Below, in pieces: positions 33,771 through 42,342 of a stretch of 64,000 nucleotides of DNA. Origin of the DNA: Flagellimonas eckloniae (GTDB taxonomy: Bacteria > Bacteroidota > Bacteroidia > Flavobacteriales > Flavobacteriaceae); the NCBI RefSeq assembly GCF_001413955.1, contig NZ_LCTZ01000002.1, positions 2,652,501-2,716,500 of the forward strand, read 5' to 3'. Every line of letters starts with the position of its first letter. The stretch's first letter is position 1. The notes beneath the pieces were generated by a model, which worked only from the letters and a program-made list of their open reading frames with translations, did not search any database and was not told where the DNA came from. The translations under genes and the position numbers were made by a program.

Positions 33771-36029
33771 ATGAAATCAATCTCATTGGCACTAATTTTA
33801 CTAAGTTTCATTTCGGGATGGTCCCAAACCGGAACAATCCAAGGTAAGGTCTCCGAAAATGGACAAAACCTACCTTTTATCAACATCTACTTAAAAGGAA
33901 CCCAAAACGGTACCTCTACCGATAAAAATGGAAACTATTCTATTGCTAGCCTGGCCCCAGGAAACTATGTGCTGATTGCCTCAGCTATTGGATATGAACC
34001 CTATAGAAAGTCGTTTTTAATTGGAAGAGATGAATCAATAACACTCAATATTGAGTTGACACCATCCGCCGAAGCATTGGATGAAATGGTGGTTACCGGT
34101 ACCTTAAAAGCAGTAAGTAGATTGGAAAGTGCTGTTCCTGTTGAAGTTTATAAGCCAACCTTTCTAAAACAAAACCCAACCCCAAGTATTTTTGAAGCCC
34201 TTCAGAATGTAAATGGGGTTCGTCCGCAGATCAATTGCAACGTTTGCAATACGGGCGACATCCATATAAATGGATTGGAAGGGCCTTACACTTTAGTGTT
34301 GATAGACGGCATGCCCATTGTAAGCGGTCTGGGTACGGTCTACGGATTATCCGGAATACCAAACTCCCTAATTGAACAAATTGAAATTGTAAAAGGGCCT
34401 GCCTCCACACTTTATGGCAGTGAAGCTGTTGGCGGTTTAATCAACATCATTACCAAACATGCACCCAATGCCCCCGAGTTTTTTGCGGATGGGTATTTGA
34501 CCGGTTGGGGGGAATACAACCTAGATATTGGTTCAAAATTTGAGGTGGGTAAAAAAACAGATGTATTGTTGGGCATCAATTATTTTAATTTTGATGAAAT
34601 CATTGACAACAACGACGATAATTTTACAGATCTGACATTACAAGATCGTATCTCTATTTTCCAAAAATGGAACTTTAAGCGGGATAATGCCAAGGTATTT
34701 TCTCTTGCAGGCCGATTCTTTTATGAAGACCGATGGGGAGGGGAACTCCAATGGACACCAGAGTTTAGAGGTGGCGACGATATTTATGGAGAAAGTATCT
34801 ATACCCGCAGATGGGAAGTTTTGGGAAAATATCAATTACCCATTGATGAAAAAGTAATGCTTTCTGTGTCCTATAATGACCATGATCAAAACTCTGTTTA
34901 CGGGAATGTTTCCTATTTGGCAAATCAGCGAATCGGGTTTGGACAAATGACTTGGGACAAATCCATTGGCAACCATGATTTGCTCTTTGGAAGTGCCATT
35001 CGCTATAACTTTTATGATGATAATACCCCAGCTACAGAAAGTGCTGACGAAGTCTGGATTCCCAGTCTTTTTGTTCAAGATGAATTAAAACTTGCTGAAA
35101 AACATTCCCTTTTAGGGGGCATCCGCTATGATTATGACAATAGGCATGGTAATATTCTTACCCCAAGAGCCGCATATAAGTGGAGAATTTCCGATAATGA
35201 TATTTTCAGAATCAATGCAGGAACAGGGTTTCGAGTGGTGAACCTGTTTACTGAAGATCATGCCGCACTGACTGGAGCACGGGACGTAATTATTTCCGAA
35301 GAACTAAAACCTGAACGTTCTGTAAACATAAACCTCAACTATTTGAAAAAAATATATATGGACAATGGCACCTTCGTAGGTATTGATGCTTCCGCTTTTT
35401 ATACCCATTTCTCCAATGTTATTTTACCAGATTACGATACCGACCCTAATCAAATTATCTATGATAACTTAGATGGAAAATCAGTTTCCAAAGGGGTAAG
35501 TGCCAATATCGATTTAGTGCTGCCCAATGGACTTAAGTTTTTGGTGGGGGCCACTTGGCAAGATGTAAGCAATACTGAAAATGGAGTTACGGAACGTCAA
35601 ATACTTACCGAAAGCATTACTGGAACATGGAATGTCTCCTATACTTTTAGAAGTTTAAATCTTACTGTAGATTATACAGGTAATTTGTACGGGCCAATGC
35701 GCTTACCAACTTTAGGGGAGTTAGATCCCCGACAGGAGTTCTCACCTACTTGGAGCATTCAGAACATTCAGTTTACCTACAAAGGGTTAGACAAGTTTGA
35801 ATTCTACGGTGGTATTAAAAACCTCTTGGATTGGACGCCCAACCGGGGAAATCCTTTTATAATAGCTCGTGCCAATGATCCCTTTGATCAAAACGTACAA
35901 TTTGACCCCCAAGGTAATGTTGTGGTAACAGCGGACAATCCATATGCCCTTACTTTTGATCCCAGCTATGTGTACGGCCCCAACCAAGGTATCCGTGGGT
36001 TCTTTGGATTACGGTATACGGTTTTTTAG
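33771..36029 (+). CDS. TonB-dependent receptor with Cys-containing plug
   Basis: 752 residues. A signal peptide (cleavage near ISGWSQ) is followed by a carboxypeptidase-regulatory-like domain (about 22-110; IQGKVSENGQNLPFINIYLK). The plug (about 115-230) includes QINCNVCNTGDIHINGLEGP with Cys156 and Cys159, and VKGPASTLYGSEAVGGLIN. A barrel of about 520 residues follows. Two closely spaced plug cysteines are unusual for ferric-siderophore receptors and could bind a metal. The gene faces the DtxR-ZIP operon and has an operator-like palindrome over its -7 box, suggesting uptake of a transition metal or its chelate. The substrate is inferred from context only. Confidence 0.9.
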   Translation: MKSISLALILLSFISGWSQTGTIQGKVSENGQNLPFINIYLKGTQNGTSTDKNGNYSIASLAPGNYVLIASAIGYEPYRKSFLIGRDESITLNIELTPSAEALDEMVVTGTLKAVSRLESAVPVEVYKPTFLKQNPTPSIFEALQNVNGVRPQINCNVCNTGDIHINGLEGPYTLVLIDGMPIVSGLGTVYGLSGIPNSLIEQIEIVKGPASTLYGSEAVGGLINIITKHAPNAPEFFADGYLTGWGEYNLDIGSKFEVGKKTDVLLGINYFNFDEIIDNNDDNFTDLTLQDRISIFQKWNFKRDNAKVFSLAGRFFYEDRWGGELQWTPEFRGGDDIYGESIYTRRWEVLGKYQLPIDEKVMLSVSYNDHDQNSVYGNVSYLANQRIGFGQMTWDKSIGNHDLLFGSAIRYNFYDDNTPATESADEVWIPSLFVQDELKLAEKHSLLGGIRYDYDNRHGNILTPRAAYKWRISDNDIFRINAGTGFRVVNLFTEDHAALTGARDVIISEELKPERSVNINLNYLKKIYMDNGTFVGIDASAFYTHFSNVILPDYDTDPNQIIYDNLDGKSVSKGVSANIDLVLPNGLKFLVGATWQDVSNTENGVTERQILTESITGTWNVSYTFRSLNLTVDYTGNLYGPMRLPTLGELDPRQEFSPTWSIQNIQFTYKGLDKFEFYGGIKNLLDWTPNRGNPFIIARANDPFDQNVQFDPQGNVVVTADNPYALTFDPSYVYGPNQGIRGFFGLRYTVF

Positions 36030-36110
36030 GACACTGCCTTTTTGTATCTTGGAAGGAAAATGTATTTAAATCCTATGGCCGTTATCATTGAACCTAAAAT
36101 ATCCAATCCA

Positions 36111-36812
36111 ATGAAGCTCTTGTTGTTTACATGTATAGGCTGTTGTTTTATGATTTCCCAGCTGTCCTTTTCCCAAAACACCAATGAAGTCATTGAGCCC
36201 GAAGTTGCTGGGAACAGAGTGATAGATTTGCTTGAAGGGGGTACCCTGGATGCTTGGAAGGTTCCCTCCACAAACTGGAAGATACAGAACGAAAGTATTA
36301 TTGGATCTACCGGAGAGGAGAAACTTGAAATCCCGGAATGGCTTTATACCAAACAGCGGTTTAGGGATTTTGAGTTCACTTGCGAGATGCGACTTAGCGG
36401 AGATCGACGTCGCAATACGGGTATCTACTATCGGGTACATCCGTTTCTTTTCAAAAGTCAGAATGGTAAGAAATCGTATATGGCCCCTTCGGGATACGAA
36501 TTTGATGCCGCCTTTCACCATCCCGATGGGAAAAATTTCAGGGGAACCCTCGGGGATTGGTACGCCCGACCATCATTGCGTATTTTCCCCGATAAGGATA
36601 TCATCAATAAAGCTTACAAAACGGATGAGTGGAATCGAATGACCCTTAGGGCACATGGAAATCGTTTGGAATATTGGATTAACGGCTTTAAGGTAATGGA
36701 TTATACCGATACCGATCCAAAAGCTTCCCAAGAAGGCATCATTGGTTTCCAGATTCATGATGGTTCCGTTATGACGGTGGAGTATCGTAACATTAGGGTA
36801 CTTCCGCTCTAG
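36111..36812 (+). CDS. DUF1080 (3-keto-disaccharide hydrolase-like) exported protein
   Basis: 233 residues from the ATG that begins the signal peptide (MKLLLFTCIGCCFMISQL); the frame is open further upstream from a TTG at 36042. The mature part is a single concanavalin-like beta sandwich of the DUF1080 family: IDLLEGGTLDAWKVPSTNW at the start, RRRNTGIYYRVHP, GYEFDAAFHH, EWNRMTLRAHGNRLEYWING. Members of this family include 3-keto-disaccharide hydrolases and carbohydrate-binding proteins. It follows the TBDR by about 80 bp on the same strand. A second family member lies at the window's right edge. Confidence 0.85.
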   Translation: MKLLLFTCIGCCFMISQLSFSQNTNEVIEPEVAGNRVIDLLEGGTLDAWKVPSTNWKIQNESIIGSTGEEKLEIPEWLYTKQRFRDFEFTCEMRLSGDRRRNTGIYYRVHPFLFKSQNGKKSYMAPSGYEFDAAFHHPDGKNFRGTLGDWYARPSLRIFPDKDIINKAYKTDEWNRMTLRAHGNRLEYWINGFKVMDYTDTDPKASQEGIIGFQIHDGSVMTVEYRNIRVLPL

Positions 36813-36898
36813 CCTTGGCTAAAAAAAGTTGAGAACCCCAGTAAAGTACAATAATGCTAGAGCTAAACCTTTCCTAAGTAAATATATATTCCTTTCCG

Positions 36899-36906
36899 TA
36901 CTTTTG
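36899..36906 (+). promoter_or_regulatory. -7 box directly before crtY
   Basis: TACTTTTG is an exact TAnnTTTG and ends 4 bp before the crtY ATG. No -33 element is visible at 17-23 bp. Use of this box would give a leaderless or nearly leaderless mRNA. Confidence 0.35.
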
Positions 36907-36910
36907 ATGC

Positions 36911-38068
36911 ATGTCCCATTACGATTATATCATTATTGGAGCAGGTGCAGCTGGTCTTATGCTGGCAGATTCTTTGGGAAAAGATGATTTCTTCGCATCC
37001 AAATCCATATTGATACTGGAGAAGGATGATAAATCAAAAAACGACCGAACTTGGTGTTTTTGGGAAAAAGAAAATGGTGCGTTTGATGATATTCTCCATA
37101 AAAGCTGGTCCAAGGTATATTTTGCGGGAAAAGATTTAAAACTTTCCACAACAATTAGACCCTATACATATAAAATGCTTCGAGGCATTGACTTTTATAG
37201 CCATTTTTTAACGAGAATAAAAGGCTATTCCAACATTTCATGGCTAAAAGGCAATGTTGTTGCTATTGAGGAAAATGAAAATGGAGCCATGGTATCAACC
37301 AACACGCAAAAATTTTCTGGAACGCAAGTTTTCAATAGCACCTTTGATTATCAAAGCGTCATAAATCAAAAGAAATATCCGGTACTTCAACAGCATTTCT
37401 TAGGCTGGTTTGTAAAAACCAAACATCCTATTTTTAAGGTAGATGAAGCTACTTTTATGGACTTTTCCATACCTCAAAAAGGGAATACCCGTTTTATGTA
37501 TGTGCTTCCATTCTCCGAAACCGAAGCGCTTTTGGAATATACCTTGTTTTCAGAAAAAACCTTGGAAAAACAGGAATATGAAGATGCCATTGAAGATTAC
37601 CTAACCAATGTATTGAATTGCTCTGATTATGAAATAATGGAAAAAGAAGTAGGTAACATTCCCATGACCTGTTATAAATTTCATAAGCACAATACGAATA
37701 GTATTTTGAATATTGGTATAGCCGGTGGATGGGCAAAACCCAGTACGGGATTCACATTTTATAATACCAGCAAAAAAGTAAAGGCACTGACTGATCATCT
37801 AAAGAAAGGAAAAACACTATCCAAATTTTACAAAAGGGATAAATTTTGGTTCTACGACTTGTTGCTTTTGGATATCCTTCATAGTCAAAACCATTTGGGC
37901 CAATCTATATTTGAATCATTGTTCAAAAAAAGAAAAGCTTCGTTAATCTTAAAGTTTCTTGATAATGAAACCAGTGTTTATGAAGACATACAAATAATGG
38001 CAGCTCCTAAAGCGTTCCCTTTTATGAAAGCATTGTTAAAGAGAGTTTTTAGACCGTTCTTTTCATAA
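36911..38068 (+). CDS. crtY: Lycopene beta-cyclase CrtY
   Basis: 385 residues, the usual CrtY length. The N-terminal FAD/NAD-binding motif is YIIIGAGAAGLMLADSL (6-22). The family signature NDRTWCFWE follows at about residues 44-52, and AGGWAKPSTGFTFYN is the conserved cyclase stretch. The enzyme closes both ends of lycopene to beta-carotene, which in marine flavobacteria leads to zeaxanthin-type pigments. Its end overlaps the end of the polyprenyl synthase gene on the opposite strand by 20 bp, so the two isoprenoid genes are tail to tail. Confidence 0.92.
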   Translation: MSHYDYIIIGAGAAGLMLADSLGKDDFFASKSILILEKDDKSKNDRTWCFWEKENGAFDDILHKSWSKVYFAGKDLKLSTTIRPYTYKMLRGIDFYSHFLTRIKGYSNISWLKGNVVAIEENENGAMVSTNTQKFSGTQVFNSTFDYQSVINQKKYPVLQQHFLGWFVKTKHPIFKVDEATFMDFSIPQKGNTRFMYVLPFSETEALLEYTLFSEKTLEKQEYEDAIEDYLTNVLNCSDYEIMEKEVGNIPMTCYKFHKHNTNSILNIGIAGGWAKPSTGFTFYNTSKKVKALTDHLKKGKTLSKFYKRDKFWFYDLLLLDILHSQNHLGQSIFESLFKKRKASLILKFLDNETSVYEDIQIMAAPKAFPFMKALLKRVFRPFFS

Positions 38069-39053
38069 GATTTTCTCCAAATTCCTTTAGCACTGATTTG
38101 TTCTTCTCTGACATCTTTATCGAAACCAACGCATCAAAAGCTTTTTGGGTATAGTCACTAATTTCCTTTTTCGCTTCTTCCACTGCCCCACTTTCCATAA
38201 AAATGGATTTCACGGTCTCGATCTTGGTTGTAGGGTCCTCAGGTTGTAGGGAATATAAATGCTTTAGACTTTCTTGTTGTTCTTTTGGGGCAAACTCCAA
38301 TGATTTTAGGTAGAGAAACGTCTTTTTGTTCTCCATGATGTCCCCCCCAACCTGTTTTCCAAAGGTTTCGGGGTCGCCAAAAGCGTCCAGATAATCATCT
38401 TGTAGCTGAAAGGCTATTCCAAGGTTTTTGCCAAATTCATAAATATAATCGGTATCATTTTGGGAAGCTTTGGCAATAATGGCTCCCATTTTCATGGCTG
38501 CAGCTACCAAAACTGCCGTTTTGTACTCAATCATTTTTAGATATTCGGGAATTGTAACATCATCCCTCAATTCAAAATCAACATCATATTGTTGTCCTTC
38601 ACATACTTCAATCGCAGTTTTGCTAAAAAGAATGGTCAACTTTTTAAAAACCTCTGAATCATAACTTTCAAAAAACTGATAGGAATTTATCAGCATGGCA
38701 TCACCGGATAAAATACCTGTATTCACATCCCATTTTTCATGCACCGTGGTCTTACCCCTACGCAAGGGGGCATCATCCATAATATCATCATGGACCAAGG
38801 AAAAATTATGGAACATTTCAATCGCCAAAGCTGCATCCAAGGCATCCTGGAGAATTCCACCAAACAGATCAGTGGTCATTAAGGTTAGCACAGGGCGCAA
38901 TCGCTTTCCCCCCAAACCTAAAATATAATTGATTGGCTCATATAGGTTTTTGGGCTCCTTGACCTCAATTTTCTTTTCAAGGTGTATTATAAACTCGTTA
39001 CGGTAAAACGCTGTTGAACGCATTGCTTCAATTTTTTCCAAAAATACAGCCAT
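38049..39053 (-). CDS. Polyprenyl (geranylgeranyl/farnesyl) diphosphate synthase
   Basis: 334 residues. The first aspartate-rich motif is DDIMD (89-93) in LVHDDIMDDAPLRRG; the second is DDYLD (219-223) in QLQDDYLDAFGD. GGKRLRPVL near residue 48 is the conserved substrate-binding region. Residues before the first motif (FHNFSLVH) with large aromatics fit a short-chain enzyme making C15 or C20 products. It supplies precursors for carotenoids and quinones, in line with the neighbouring crtY. A housekeeping-type promoter is visible at 39079-39109. Confidence 0.92.
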   Translation of the reverse strand: MAVFLEKIEAMRSTAFYRNEFIIHLEKKIEVKEPKNLYEPINYILGLGGKRLRPVLTLMTTDLFGGILQDALDAALAIEMFHNFSLVHDDIMDDAPLRRGKTTVHEKWDVNTGILSGDAMLINSYQFFESYDSEVFKKLTILFSKTAIEVCEGQQYDVDFELRDDVTIPEYLKMIEYKTAVLVAAAMKMGAIIAKASQNDTDYIYEFGKNLGIAFQLQDDYLDAFGDPETFGKQVGGDIMENKKTFLYLKSLEFAPKEQQESLKHLYSLQPEDPTTKIETVKSIFMESGAVEEAKKEISDYTQKAFDALVSIKMSEKNKSVLKEFGENLMKRTV

Positions 39054-39078
39054 TGTTACAAATAGTGTAATTGCGCGT

Positions 39079-39109
39079 CAAATTGATAGTGTGCAATTTT
39101 TTTTTCAAA
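39079..39109 (-). promoter_or_regulatory. Promoter of the polyprenyl synthase gene
   Basis: On the minus strand TTTG (39106-39109), a 19-bp spacer and TCAATTTG (39079-39086, seven of eight matches to TAnnTTTG) stand 26 bp before the start codon. Confidence 0.5.
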
Positions 39110-39174
39110 AAAATGCAATGGATTTGAAAACCCACGTCTTTATAATTGAAGACAGCAAACAGCCCTTTTTTTGA

Positions 39175-39708
39175 ATGGTTTCCAATAAAGAAAACTATAA
39201 CAACCTTTCTGATTTTTTTGACGAGGAATACCATTCCCTTAAAGGATATGTACAATCAAAAATCAACAACACAACAGAAAGGGATGCAGAAGACATTGTA
39301 CAGGATGTGGCGTTGCGAATATTTTCCAGACCCCAGGATGCCATCCCTATAACCAATATAGGAGGATTTGTTTATAGCGCCATTAAAAATAGGATTATAG
39401 ATATCATGCGTACCAAAAAAGAAACAAAATACGACAGCGAAGGTATTGATACGAAATGGGCAGAATTTGCAGAATTGTTCTACGGAAATGCCGATAACAC
39501 TTATTCCGAGGAGATGAAAAACCAGTTGCAGATGGCAATTATGAAATTAAAACCATCTTATAGGGATATTATTATCGCTGTTGATTTTGAAGGATATACG
39601 TATCGAGAGATTTCGGAACAGACCAATATTTCACCAGGAACCTTAATGTCAAGAAGACATAGGGCAATATCAATTTTATTTAGGGACTTAAAACTTAAAA
39701 TAGTATAA
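39175..39708 (+). CDS. RNA polymerase ECF-type sigma factor
   Basis: 177 residues. Region 2 contains YHSLKGYVQSKI and the motif DAEDIVQDVALRIF; region 4 reads TYREISEQTNISPGTLMSRR. The start is the ATG directly preceding VSNKENYNN. A small membrane protein gene begins 12 bp after its stop, where an anti-sigma gene would be expected, but that protein has no zinc-finger or FecR domain. The target genes are unknown. Confidence 0.9.
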   Translation: MVSNKENYNNLSDFFDEEYHSLKGYVQSKINNTTERDAEDIVQDVALRIFSRPQDAIPITNIGGFVYSAIKNRIIDIMRTKKETKYDSEGIDTKWAEFAELFYGNADNTYSEEMKNQLQMAIMKLKPSYRDIIIAVDFEGYTYREISEQTNISPGTLMSRRHRAISILFRDLKLKIV

Positions 39709-39720
39709 AAAAATTCGATT

Positions 39721-40149
39721 ATGGATTATAAAAAAGATATGGAAGAACATATGGAACAGAAAACCATACACTACGTAACTAAGGCATTTAAAGTATTTGC
39801 CATGATAGTGCTGGGCATTTTACTATTTCTACTTGCAAATTATGTGTTAATGCGATTATGGAATTGGCTAATGCCCGATCTTTTTGGTCTACCCACAATA
39901 GGGTATTGGAAGGCCTTGGGAATACTTGTATTGGCCAAAATCATATTTGGATTTGGTGGTGGCGGACACAGCAATAGTTCAAAAAGTGGTAAAAAATCCA
40001 AAAAACACTTTAAATCGTTTGACAAATGTCGTCCTATGCGAAGGGATTTTTCAGATTGGGAGCTTTATGATGACTTCTGGAAGGAAGAAGGTGAAAAAGC
40101 CTTTAAAGATTATGTTGATAAACACAAAAACAAAGAGGATGACATCTAA
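39721..40149 (+). CDS. Small membrane protein paired with the ECF sigma factor
   Basis: 142 residues. After 20 charged residues there are two membrane helices (about 24-42 and 56-80, the second ending in FGFGGGGHSN). A strongly basic linker (KSGKKSKKHFK) and a C-terminal acidic/basic helix follow (DWELYDDFWKEEGEKAFKDY). Proteins of this shape follow ECF sigma factors in several Flavobacteriia and may act as unusual anti-sigma or effector proteins; this is inferred from position. I do not recognise a named family. Confidence 0.7.
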   Translation: MDYKKDMEEHMEQKTIHYVTKAFKVFAMIVLGILLFLLANYVLMRLWNWLMPDLFGLPTIGYWKALGILVLAKIIFGFGGGGHSNSSKSGKKSKKHFKSFDKCRPMRRDFSDWELYDDFWKEEGEKAFKDYVDKHKNKEDDI

Positions 40150-40328
40150 AAATAAAACTTTGACGGTGAGGGAGCGGCTAAACGCCAGTACAAGGTATCT
40201 TTTTTTCTACTCAGAAAGAAAAACAACAATCCAGTCCAAAATCAATTCGCATTTTCGTCTTCATCATGTAAAATGATTATAAAAAAAAACAGAAGTTTTA
40301 AGAATTCGTTAAAAAAATGCAAAACCTT

Positions 40329-40356
40329 GGAAACTTTTTTTGTTTTTAAAGTTTCC
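40329..40356. promoter_or_regulatory. Candidate TetR operator
   Basis: GGAAACTTT (40329-40337) and AAAGTTTCC (40348-40356) form a perfect 9-bp inverted repeat with a 10-bp centre. It covers the -33 element of the TetR gene promoter, as expected for autorepression. Confidence 0.6.
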
Positions 40357-40369
40357 GAACATATTTTTG
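40339..40369 (+). promoter_or_regulatory. Promoter of the TetR-efflux operon
   Basis: TTTG (40339-40342), a spacer of exactly 19 bp and TATTTTTG (40362-40369) match the Bacteroidetes -33/-7 promoter completely. The start codon is 9 bp after the -7 box, so the leader is very short. Confidence 0.7.
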
Positions 40370-40378
40370 TCGCCGATT

Positions 40379-40984
40379 ATGAGAGAAAAGATTTTACACA
40401 AGGCGACCGAACTATTTTTAAATCTTGGATTTAAGAGTGTGACAATGGATGATCTTGCCAACGAAATGGGGATTTCAAAAAAAACCATTTATTCCCATTT
40501 TGAGAATAAGACCAAATTGGTGGAGGAGAGTACTATGGATCTTTTCTGGTACATCTCAAATGGTATAGATGAAATTGTTGCCCTGAAAAAAAATCCCATT
40601 GAAGAACTATATGAAATAAAAAGATTTGTAATGCTCCATCTTAAGGATGAAAAATCCTCTCCTCAATATCAATTGCAGAAATATTATCCAAAAGTTCATA
40701 CTTCACTCAAAAACAAACAGTTTGAGACCATGCAAGATTGTGTAGTAGATAATGTGACCAGAGGGATTGAAATGGGAATTTATAGGGACAACTTGAATGT
40801 TGACTTTGTTTCCCGAATTTATTTTTCAGGAGTCACAAGTATTAAGGACAACGGTCTTTTCCCACTACAAGTCTTTTCCGTTACCCAACTCATGGAGGAT
40901 TATCTGGAATACCACCTAAGAGGGATTGTAACCCCAAAAGGAAGAAAAATATTAAACTCAATCATCAATTCAAACCTTGAATAA
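40379..40984 (+). CDS. TetR/AcrR family regulator
   Basis: 201 residues from the ATG after the promoter; an in-frame start 39 bp upstream would lie within the promoter. The N-terminal helix-turn-helix is typical: ILHKATELFLNLGFKSVTMD and LANEMGISKKTIYSHFENK. The C-terminal helical domain is a ligand-binding domain of unknown specificity. The TolC-family gene starts at the base after its stop, and the adaptor and RND permease follow, so it is almost certainly the local repressor of this efflux operon and binds the palindrome at 40329-40356. Confidence 0.92.
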   Translation: MREKILHKATELFLNLGFKSVTMDDLANEMGISKKTIYSHFENKTKLVEESTMDLFWYISNGIDEIVALKKNPIEELYEIKRFVMLHLKDEKSSPQYQLQKYYPKVHTSLKNKQFETMQDCVVDNVTRGIEMGIYRDNLNVDFVSRIYFSGVTSIKDNGLFPLQVFSVTQLMEDYLEYHLRGIVTPKGRKILNSIINSNLE

Positions 40985-42319
40985 ATGCGAACACTAATCA
41001 TTTGTTTACTATTAGTATCACCTTGGTTAAGCCAAGGTCAAGAGAGCAACAATAGTTTTAGTCTGGACGAGGCTATTGCTCATGCCCAGCAAAACAACTA
41101 TAGTGCAATTAATGCAAGTAGAGATCTTGTAGATGCCCAAAAACAAAAATGGGAAACCATTGCAACAGGACTTCCCCAAATATCTGGTGCCATTAGTTAT
41201 CAAAACCAGCTCAAGCAACCAGTAAACCAAATCCCGGGCGAATTCTTTCCGGATGGTGAACCAGGAACCTTCCAGGAAGTGGTCTTTGGACAGCCCCAAA
41301 CTGCTACAGCAACGGCAACCTTGACACAACAGATTTTTGATGGATCTTATATAGTGGGAGTTCAAGCTACCAAGGCTTTTTTGAGCTATAGCAGAAATAA
41401 CAAGGAAAAAACAGATTTAGATGTTAGGCAAGCCGTTGTTGAAGCATATGGAAATGTCCTTCTAGCGCAAGAAAGTGTATTGATTTCAGAGAACAACAAA
41501 GCCACCTTGGAAAAGAATTTGTATGAAACAAAACGAATCTATGAGAATGGTCTTGGTGATGAAGAAAGCGTTGATCAATTACAGATTACATTGTCTTCAG
41601 TAAACAACCAACTGAAAAATGCAAAGCGCTTGGAGAAGATAACATTACAAATGTTGAATCTAATGATGGGTCTTCCTATTCAAAATCCAACCATTTTAAC
41701 TGAAAACCTGGATGATTTAGCTCAAAAGCAAATCAATTTAGGATTATTGGATACAGAGTTTAAAATGGAAAATAATGTTGACTATAAATTGGCCAACAAC
41801 TTAAATGAGCAACGATTCTATGAGTTGAAATTGGCAAAGAGTAGGGCACTACCCTCTTTGAATGCCTTTGTAAACTATGGAGGTTCTTCCTTTAGCGATA
41901 GTTTTAACTTCTTAAGTAGCGGACAGCAATGGTTTGGGCAATCTATTTTAGGGTTCGACCTAAACATTCCCATTTTTAGTTCTTTGGGGAGGAGTGCCAC
42001 AACCCAGCGTGCCAAAATAGCTTTGGATAAGGCAAAAACTCAACTAACTGAAGCCCAAGAACAAATTCGTCTTCAACTGGAAAGTTCAAAAAGTGATTAT
42101 ATCCTGGCAATTGAAGAATATGACACCTCAAAGCAGAATTTAAAGCTTGCAGAACGCATTGAAAACAAAAATCAAATTAAATACTCTGAAGGATTGGCAA
42201 CAAGTTTCGAGCTTAGACAGGCACAGACACAATTATACGCCACTCAACAAGAATATTTACAGTCCATGGTTGATGTCATCAACAGCAAAACAGAATTGGA
42301 AACAATCATAAATCAATAG
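40985..42319 (+). CDS. TolC family outer-membrane efflux protein
   Basis: 444 residues with a signal peptide (cleavage near WLSQGQ). There are two long helical hairpin repeats of the TolC/OEP type, one early (SLDEAIAHAQQNNYSAINAS) and one late (AKIALDKAKTQLTEAQEQIR). It forms the outer-membrane exit duct for the RND pump encoded by the next two genes. The ATG immediately follows the TetR stop. Confidence 0.92.
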   Translation: MRTLIICLLLVSPWLSQGQESNNSFSLDEAIAHAQQNNYSAINASRDLVDAQKQKWETIATGLPQISGAISYQNQLKQPVNQIPGEFFPDGEPGTFQEVVFGQPQTATATATLTQQIFDGSYIVGVQATKAFLSYSRNNKEKTDLDVRQAVVEAYGNVLLAQESVLISENNKATLEKNLYETKRIYENGLGDEESVDQLQITLSSVNNQLKNAKRLEKITLQMLNLMMGLPIQNPTILTENLDDLAQKQINLGLLDTEFKMENNVDYKLANNLNEQRFYELKLAKSRALPSLNAFVNYGGSSFSDSFNFLSSGQQWFGQSILGFDLNIPIFSSLGRSATTQRAKIALDKAKTQLTEAQEQIRLQLESSKSDYILAIEEYDTSKQNLKLAERIENKNQIKYSEGLATSFELRQAQTQLYATQQEYLQSMVDVINSKTELETIINQ

Positions 42320-42342
42320 TCAAAAAATAAAACCATATCATC

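Noticed and set aside
40140..40277. 45-codon frame overlapping the end of the sigma-partner gene by 10 bp (starts MTSKNKTLTVRE)
   Set aside because: Highly basic and without known features; the overlap is suggestive, but there is nothing else to support translation.
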